Shown piece after piece: positions 58,226 to 64,000 of a stretch of DNA of 64,000 nucleotides (its first letter is position 1; each line of letters opens with the position of its first letter). The DNA comes from Salvator merianae (lineage: Eukaryota > Chordata > Lepidosauria > Squamata > Teiidae): the NCBI GenBank assembly GCA_003586115.2, contig QVOM02000053.1, positions 1,533,658 through 1,597,657 of the forward strand, read 5' to 3'. The notes under the pieces are model-generated. The model was given only the letters and a program-made list of their open reading frames with translations. It had not been told where the DNA came from and made no database searches. A program made the position numbers and the translations under genes.

Positions 58226-58311
58226 TATGAAAAGTCCCCATCTGTCCAAGAATATTTCCTTCAGAAATTCTTAGCTTTTACAGCTGCTTGGACAGATGGG
58301 GACTTTTCATA
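58226..58311. repeat. Perfect 25-bp inverted repeat, hairpin with 36-nt loop
   Basis: Arms at 58226-58250 and 58287-58311 are exact reverse complements, centred on AAGTCCCCATCTGTCCAAG. It lies downstream of FA2H, or in its 3' UTR, directly after the family E element. Confidence 0.9.
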
Positions 58312-58378
58312 TTCCACTAAAGCAAAATGATTTTCTATTATATTTTTTCTGGCAACATCTAACTTCTGCCATATTTTG

Positions 58379-58384
58379 TTTATT
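58379..58384 (-). terminator. FA2H: Candidate poly(A) signal for FA2H
   Basis: Minus-strand AATAAA 1.19 kb after the FA2H stop, inside repeat-derived sequence. Another AATAAA at 56155-56150 would give a 3.4-kb UTR. Confidence 0.25.
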
Positions 58385-58562
58385 ACCAGAGGGATACACT
58401 CTTCTTTCTGCTAATGCCATAACTTGGAGTTCCAGTACGTGCTTGGCTTTTTAAAAATAAATAAATAAATAATGCCTTCCCTGCTTTCGCCAGCTGTAAT
58501 CCATAACTCAAATACTGATCCTCAAACTCATGGTAGGTTTCAACCAAGCGGGGCGTGCCTTT

Positions 58563-58725
58563 CGCCCAGTGTGGGGCGGTGCAAATACGTGCAGCAGGAA
58601 GCCCCGCCCCCTGCCGGAAACTGGTTCGTGAGCTTCCTTTGAGTGGACCTCAAAGGACTCTCACAAACTGGCTTCCAGCAGGGGGAGGGGCGTCCAGGTG
58701 CACTCACCTGCACTGTTCGCCACTG
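58563..58725. repeat. Imperfect fold-back element with about 80-nt arms
   Basis: The left arm (GGGGCGGTGCAAATACGTGC...CCCGCCCCCTGCCGG) and the reverse complement of the right arm agree at about 75-80% by eye. The two strands therefore carry similar frames (both read PAGGGAS). The centre is CTTTGAG-TGGAC-CTCAAAG. Confidence 0.75.
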
Positions 58726-59570
58726 ATTCAGCCCCAGTTCCAAATTCTGCATGGGGAGCAAGCCGTGGAAACAAGGAGGCAACAGTGGGAAAGGGAGCCT
58801 CCTCTGCTCTCTCTCTTTTCCCTCCGTACGGGTAGTGAGGGCTTAGGATCTCCGGGACAGCTTTTGAGGTCTGGCCATCCTTCACTTTCCTAGCAAATCC
58901 AGAACCCACCGAGATGTGCTCTCAAAGCCAACAGACTCCGAGGCGGCATCCAAAGGGAGGCTCTTCCGCACAGCTGTGGGTCCAGGGTGGTCCAGCCTGT
59001 GAGAAAACCACGGCCCTCTCCCTGCCAGTCGTCCACCTGCGCGGAACAACCAGAGAGGCGACCCACAGACCTGTCCGTGGCACACGGCTACCGCTGGCCC
59101 AGAAGAGCGCCGTCGGTGCTGGCTCGTGTTCCAGCCTGCAGTCCTTTGCCCACCACCCACACACTGTGCCAGAAAGCAGATAAGCCGTGAGGCAGAGGAT
59201 GCTGCATGCGCTCAACACCGAACGTCTTCAGGGCATGAACGCCAGGGCTCCGCCCACCTCGTAGACAGCTTCAAGCAGCATCCCAGCGGAGAAAGGCTGG
59301 GCGAGTTAAACAGTCAGCAGTGCAACCCTGTTCCCTTCCGTCCGCAAACCGTTGCAGGGTACCGAGATCAGCAGTGGTCAGGCCACGCTGCCTCCAAGAA
59401 GACAACCCGCCTGGAGCCAGCCGGCTTAGAAAAGGGAGCTCGAAGGAGCGTCCTGCTCTCTTGAGGCCAAGGGCTTCCGCGCACCGAGCCCTTCGCTGCC
59501 ACGAAGCCCCGCTAGAGGTCAGCAAAGTCACCGGAGGCACGAGAGGAGCCGACGCACCACCGCCCCGAAG

Positions 59571-59650
59571 CTAGTCGTCCTTCTTAGGGGTTTCCTCCGG
59601 GATGAGCGTCTGAAACGGGTGGTCCCAGAACCTGCTGGAAATGCCAAAGC
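59571..59650 (-). CDS. FA2H: FA2H last coding exon
   Basis: Completes a Gly, then [10 protein letters not shown]... to PKKDD and TAG. Acceptor CCCCTCCAG. This is the usual short cytosolic C-terminus of the family. Confidence 0.95.
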
Positions 59651-61393
59651 CTGGAGGGGAGAAAGAGAAAGGCGCAGGCTCAGCCAGGGCTCACGACCCT
59701 TTGCCCGGCACTGTCCTGGGACATCGGGACCGAGGGCATGCAAAAGCGCGCTCGGACGCTGCGTTTCGGCACGAATGCTGCGCGAACGTTCCGTCCCGTG
59801 GGTTTTGCACAGCGTCTGCGAAAACCGCCCTCCGCTACCGCTTTGGGCGCGGCTGCCAGGGGCTCTCTGAGCAAAGGGCGCACTTTCTACGTGCAGAAAC
59901 ACCCCTTCGTTCTCCTTTGCTTTGTTCTCCTCAGCACAAAACATCTCCTAGGAGCGAACGCTGGCAAAAGGGATACCTGGGAGCGTTTGCTGGGAACTCC
60001 GCCTGTGCGGAAGGCCAGTCGTACCTGCGTTCTGGTGCTCGAAGTGATGCTTCACGTGGGTAGCCTTCAGTCCGTACAGGTAGGATCCTTTCTCCGGTGA
60101 ACCATAGTGCAGGTAATAGTGCATCATGTCGTAGACAACGTAACCAAAGAGGCCTCCAGCGAAGAGGGAGACCGCAATGGCCGCAGGGAACAAGAGTCTG
60201 ACAGTAATATAGAATAAAACGATAGCCAGCGACGCTGGCACAGGTGGAAAAACCAGCCGCGTTTCATCAAAGGGGGCCTGGAAGGAACCAGAGAGCCACA
60301 GGATTAGCTATTAGGACTCTCTTGTCTCAGGGTGGGTCACAATAAAACCAGTGTAAAAACGGATAAAATAAGTTAGTTGCAACAGTGCCTGCCTGGGGAG
60401 GGGGTGCTGTTCCCTCAGCCGAGGGCCGGGGTAAAGAGGTGCCTCTTCACCAGACACCTAACTACGTACAATGAAGGTGCCTGACATATCTCAGAGGGGA
60501 GGTTGTTCCGTAGCCTGGGGGCTAACACCAAGAAGGCCTTCCCACATGGCCCCGCCCCCTCAGCTGATGAAACCTGGGGAGGGCCTTAGAGCACAGGCAG
60601 GTCTGTCTCGCACTGTCCTTAGTCCCTGTAATACTGGGAAACAACCTGTGGGCCCCTTCACACACCAGCAAGTTTTTATCCACAGAAAATCAAATGGAGA
60701 GGGAGTGTGCTTCATTTCTGTTTACACACGTAGCATACAGCACGCATTAAATGGAGGTAATAAATATGAGCTTGGGCAGAGTTCAGGAAGCAGTGGAGAA
60801 CAGAGGGGCCTGGAGGGGCTCACGAAGACTCGGACACCATTGAACGACTGGACAACAAAATATACAATATTGTGATTACAATTTGAATTCCTAGCTGCAC
60901 CACACACACACGTGTGTATATGGGCTCCTTAGAGAGAGAGCATAGGCTATAAACATGGCTGCCCCTCGATATCTGTAAGGATTTTATCCTGCAAAAGCTC
61001 CACACGCTATGCCGGTGAGAACCAGCCGGTAACCAGGCAACAGCGTTTTTTCGGCAGGCAAAGCCACAGAGACGCCCCGGGTCTCGTGCGTTCGCAGATA
61101 ACCAGGGCCAGGTTTGAAAAGCGCAGTTCCAGGTGCGCCAGGCGGACAGGTGTGAGAGCCACACGCTTCGGGGGGGGGGGCGCTGCAGCTAAAGGGCGAC
61201 AATCCGGGCCGGCCACTGACCTTGTGATGTTGGCCGTGCAGCAGGAAGTGCATCGTGATCAGGAAATAGCTGTCGGCCGGCGGGGTCATGTGGAAGATGA
61301 AGCGGTGGATGATGTACTCGATGAGGGACCAGGTGAACATCCCCACAGCGAAGAACAACGGGAAGCAGTACTTGTGAACGGGGATGGAATAGG
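59571..61393 (-). CDS. FA2H: FA2H, fatty acid 2-hydroxylase, last three coding exons (partial)
   Basis: ER membrane di-iron enzyme that 2-hydroxylates fatty acids for ceramides and myelin galactolipids (family knowledge). Exons 61393-61221, 60277-60025 and 59650-59571 give 506 nt, 167 residues and a stop. Seen here are the histidine clusters of the fatty-acid hydroxylase superfamily: HRFIFH, HGQHH, HYYLH and HVKHHFEH, set between hydrophobic membrane segments. The N-terminal cytochrome b5 domain and the first membrane helices must lie in exons beyond the right edge; none was found between 61394 and 64000. The C-terminus ends PKKDD, an ER-retention-like lysine-rich tail. Human FA2H is 372 aa. 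Confidence 0.96.
60025..60277 (-). CDS. FA2H: FA2H exon, second from last
   Basis: 84 codons plus one base ([10 protein letters not shown]... to HQNAG), phase 0 to 1. Acceptor CCTTCCAG, donor GTACGA. Two hydrophobic helices, then HYYLHYG and HVKHHFEH. Confidence 0.96.
60310..60650 (-). repeat. LINE-like fragment, minus strand
   Basis: GGTGGGTCACAATAAAACC followed by CAGACACCTAACTACG, then TCAGAGGGGAGGTTGTTCCG and AAGAAGGCCTTCC. These resemble 3' portions of reptile CR1/L2-like LINEs. FA2H intron. Confidence 0.6.
61221..61393 (-). CDS. FA2H: FA2H exon, third from last
   Basis: Two bases completing a codon, then 57 codons ([10 protein letters not shown]... to HGQHHK), phase 1 to 0. Acceptor CCGCACAG, donor GTCAGT. 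It contains the HRFIFH and HGQHH iron-ligand motifs. Confidence 0.95.
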
Positions 61394-61589
61394 CTGTGCG
61401 GAGGGAAGGAAAGCGGTGCGGTCAGTGGGCAGTGGCCTTCTGGATCTCCGAGTCCCTCAGCAGCTGCAGCAAGGGAAAGGAAGACCCTGCCGCCAAAGGC
61501 CACCAGCCCCCCAGGCCAGAACCCTGTTCCGAACAACGGCAAATTCTTCATCGTTATCTTTTCCCGCTACCTGGGTGATTTGCACTGGC

Positions 61590-61815
61590 CAGTACACTGG
61601 ACCAGCATGCATCCTAGGAGCCTCCCTTCTGCACGCTGGTGCAGTCCAAGGGAGGCCCCGCCCCCAGAGAGCAGTCTAAGGGGCAGGGTCCAAGAGGGTG
61701 TGGCCCAAGGGAGGCTCCGCCCCCAAAGAGCAGTCTAAGGTGCGGGGTCTAAGAAGGTGGAGTCTCAGACCACACCAGTGTGCGGAAGGGAGGCTCCTGG
61801 TACACTCCCAGTGAG
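61590..61815. mobile_element. Inverted-repeat element with 59-bp tandem duplication (MITE-like)
   Basis: Arms 61614-61641 and 61773-61800 match 25 of 28 bases as reverse complements (core AGGAGCCTCCCTTC). Between them, a unit starting CCAAGGGAGG is present twice (61646 and 61705, period 59). No coding capacity. Confidence 0.7.
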
Positions 61816-61860
61816 GAATCACGCCCTGATAATGGGACAAGAGTGACGTCAACTAGAAAT

Positions 61861-61882
61861 GTGAATGAATGAATGAATGAAC
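61861..61882 (+). repeat. (GAAT)n microsatellite
   Basis: GAATGAATGAATGAATGAAC. Confidence 0.8.
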
Positions 61883-62489
61883 AAACAAGCAAATTTGCCA
61901 GTTTAATCTATTGACCATATCAAACTTTCAAACAGGAAAGAAAATTAAAATTAGGATTAGAATTAATACGGATAAACTAGAAATGTATGAAAGATGCACC
62001 TTTCAGTGCCTATAGGGCTGCCAATGGCTGCTGGAAAGTATGTCTTTTGCACAGTTCTAGCTGATGTCCCTCTCACACACCCCTGAGTTCCCTGCTTCCC
62101 CAGACGAGCTCCGGAGACGGGTAGGAACATTATGGGTCTTCGCTGCACTGCCAGTCAAGCCAAGTAAGAGTAAGGGCAACACTTTTAGGTCTCCCACTGG
62201 TCAAAATTATAAGCAAAACGGCTCTTTTGTAAGCAGTCTCCCTGCCCCGCCCCCCTTGAAAAGCAGACTGGAAAAAATCAACATTTTAAAAAATCCACGT
62301 CATAAAACAGTTACGTGCTTCTGTGACCTTTGCTGAAGGTGGCCAAAGCACTGAAAGACATGTATTTGATTTCTGCACTCCTTTGCGGTCGACAAGTTGA
62401 GCAAAAGAGGGCCAGACTGGAACCATCACTGAAGACCCTAAAGGACCAGTTCTGGACGCTCTGTTGTAATGCTGGGCCAGCCTGCTAGT

Positions 62490-62885
62490 GTTCTTAAGAG
62501 CCTATGAGGAGCCCTGCTGGATCAGGCCACGGCCCATCTAGCTCAGCATCCTGTCTCACCCAGCAGCCCACCAGTTGCTTCTGGGCATCTCAGGCAGAAG
62601 ACAAAGGCAAAACCTTCACCTGCTCTCCACTCCCTGCAAATGGCCTTTAGAGACATCCTGCCTGTCTCTCCACCCTGGAGGCGGTACCTGGACATCCCTT
62701 CTAGTCGCCATTCATACACCTGTCCTCCATGAATCTGTCCAAACCTTCCTTAAAGCCACGCAGGCCGGTTGCTGTCACCACCTCTTCTGCTAGTAAATTC
62801 CATATACCGATGGCCCCCTGGGTGAAAAGCCCCTTCGCCGTGCCATTCCCAGCTCTCCTGCCTATCAGCTTCACAGAGTGACGCT
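62490..62885 (+). repeat. Family A repeat, longest copy
   Basis: Runs from TTAAGAGCCTATGAGGAGCC through CACCTCTTCTGCTAGTAAATT to GTGAAAAGCCCCTTCGCC, extending further 3' than other copies. FA2H intron. Confidence 0.85.
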
Positions 62886-63924
62886 TGATACGACCACTTG
62901 GCAGGGAGTGGCGGGCGAAGACTCCAGAGGAGTCGGCCAGGGTGGTACGAAATGGTACCCTTGGCAAAGGACGCCCGGCATGTGGAGGAGAAGGGGCCGA
63001 GTGCAGATGCTGCAGGCGAGGCCACGGGGAGGGACGTGCAGGCCATCGGCCGGACACAATCTCTCTTTGTTCCTTGGCAGCAGGAGGGCGGCAGGCGCTG
63101 AGACAATCGCCGCTTTCTCTGGCCCTGGCCGAAGACCCCCCGAGGGGAACTGCTGAAGGCAGCCTGCAAGCCCTGGCGGCCGATGCAGTGGAGCTTTCTC
63201 AGCCTTAGCTGTTGTGCAAGGAAGAAACACCCCGGGCCTGCTCACGAGCCTCCCCTTCCCCGGTGCTTCCCCCCTCCCAGGCATTCAGGCTGCGTGAGCA
63301 GCGCTGGATGATTTACAGGTGCCCGGGGAGCTTCAGCTGCTCCAGGCTGAATCACTGCTGCTCCAGGACCAGGTGGGAATGAGGCTCACTACCGGGGAGT
63401 CCGGTTGGCAGCCGTGGTCCTGCCAGTCCTAATCTGCCGGCTTCCTGAGGGCACTAGAGATGCTCCTCACTTTCCTGTCCCGTTTTCCACGCTGTAAGAG
63501 CCTCTTCCCAAGAAAAGCGAGCATTGCTGAACTCTGTCCCCATTCGCTACTTGTTCGCTCCCAGTCCCAGCCCTGCCATCCCAGCCAATCGGGTTCTCAA
63601 TGTTTTATATTATTGTAGTTTATATTGTATACTGATATACGGTTCTTGTATTCTGCTCCCGCTTCCGTATCATTTATCGATTTACTTCACACACACCCTC
63701 CTGAGGGTTCCCTGGGACTGTTCATCACATCTCCCGTCCAGTTCCCAGCCAGCGTCACTCTGCATTCCAACACTCTAACACGTTTGCACCTCTATTCACA
63801 CACAAGGTCTTTATGACCTTCATTATACTGAACTTGTCACCTCATGCCCTCACCCAAAGTTTTGAATTTCTATTGCTATTCACACAACAGCTTGCCTACA
63901 TGTGCCTATGCCTAGGCACTTCAC

Positions 63925-64000
63925 TCCATGCATCTGATGAAGTTGGCTCAGTCTACGAAAGTCCATGCTACCAAATTCTTTTTCTCTAAAGTGCTACTAG
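63925..64000 (+). repeat. Family D repeat, cut by window edge
   Basis: GATGAAGTTGGCTCAGTCTACGAAAGTCCATG, then CTCTAAAGTGCTACTAG at the last base. Confidence 0.65.

Larger units (their letters stand above)
54626..59570. other. FA2H 3' flank / MLKL 5' flank
   Basis: A GC-rich stretch at 54520-54800 adjoins MLKL. A SINE lies at 55062. From 55300 to 57980 there is unclassified repeat-like DNA, and from 58080 to 58730 the family E element and fold-backs. The stretch 58760-59570 may be FA2H 3' UTR. No intact gene was recognised. Confidence 0.5.
61394..64000. other. FA2H intron, upstream part
   Basis: Intron upstream of the first FA2H exon seen. It holds the MITE-like element, a long family A repeat and the start of a family D repeat. 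No further FA2H exon was found. Confidence 0.6.

Overview
The window is vertebrate nuclear DNA: genes split by GT-AG introns, CpG-rich promoters and many dispersed retroelements. Repeats of reptile type (a family read as AACATAAGAACATCAG then GGAGCCCTGCTGGATCAGGCC-like, LINE-like tails ending GGGATAAAAATGCAAATAAATAA-like, tRNA-derived SINEs, (CCTT)n, (ATTT)n) suggest a squamate reptile. The species cannot be fixed from sequence alone.

Four protein-coding genes lie head to tail, all on the minus strand, so they read from right to left. FA2H (fatty acid 2-hydroxylase) enters from the right with only its last three coding exons (61393-59571). MLKL (necroptosis effector pseudokinase) has eight coding exons (53494-49451). 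RFWD3 (RING/WD40 ubiquitin ligase of DNA repair) is complete, with twelve coding exons (46590-38451, 717 aa). GLG1 (Golgi glycoprotein 1 / ESL-1) starts at 35769 and has 22 coding exons (991 codons). Its C-terminal exons, including the membrane anchor, lie beyond the left edge. The same gene order is known on human 16q23, so this is an old conserved block, not an accessory region. The four genes do not form one pathway.

Every exon boundary given was read from the sequence by acceptor AG and donor GT, and the reading phases join without a break within each gene. In total 45 coding exons were placed. Promoter readings are: for GLG1 a CpG island with a palindromic CRE and an RFX X-box; for RFWD3 a CpG island with several CCAAT boxes and a CDE/CHR-like cell-cycle element; for MLKL an interferon-response-like element next to a probable non-coding first exon.

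The remaining sequence is introns and intergenic DNA filled with decayed repeats. The most unusual non-genic structures are four fold-back elements: a nearly uninterrupted 215-bp palindrome in GLG1 intron 1 (19043-19257), a perfect 25-bp hairpin (58226-58311), an imperfect fold-back with about 80-nt arms (58563-58725), and an inverted-repeat element holding a 59-bp tandem duplication (61614-61800). I found no CRISPR array, prokaryotic operon, tRNA or rRNA gene, and no clear new multi-gene system. The most checkable biological oddities are the short brace region and uncertain last codons of MLKL, and the fold-back elements.
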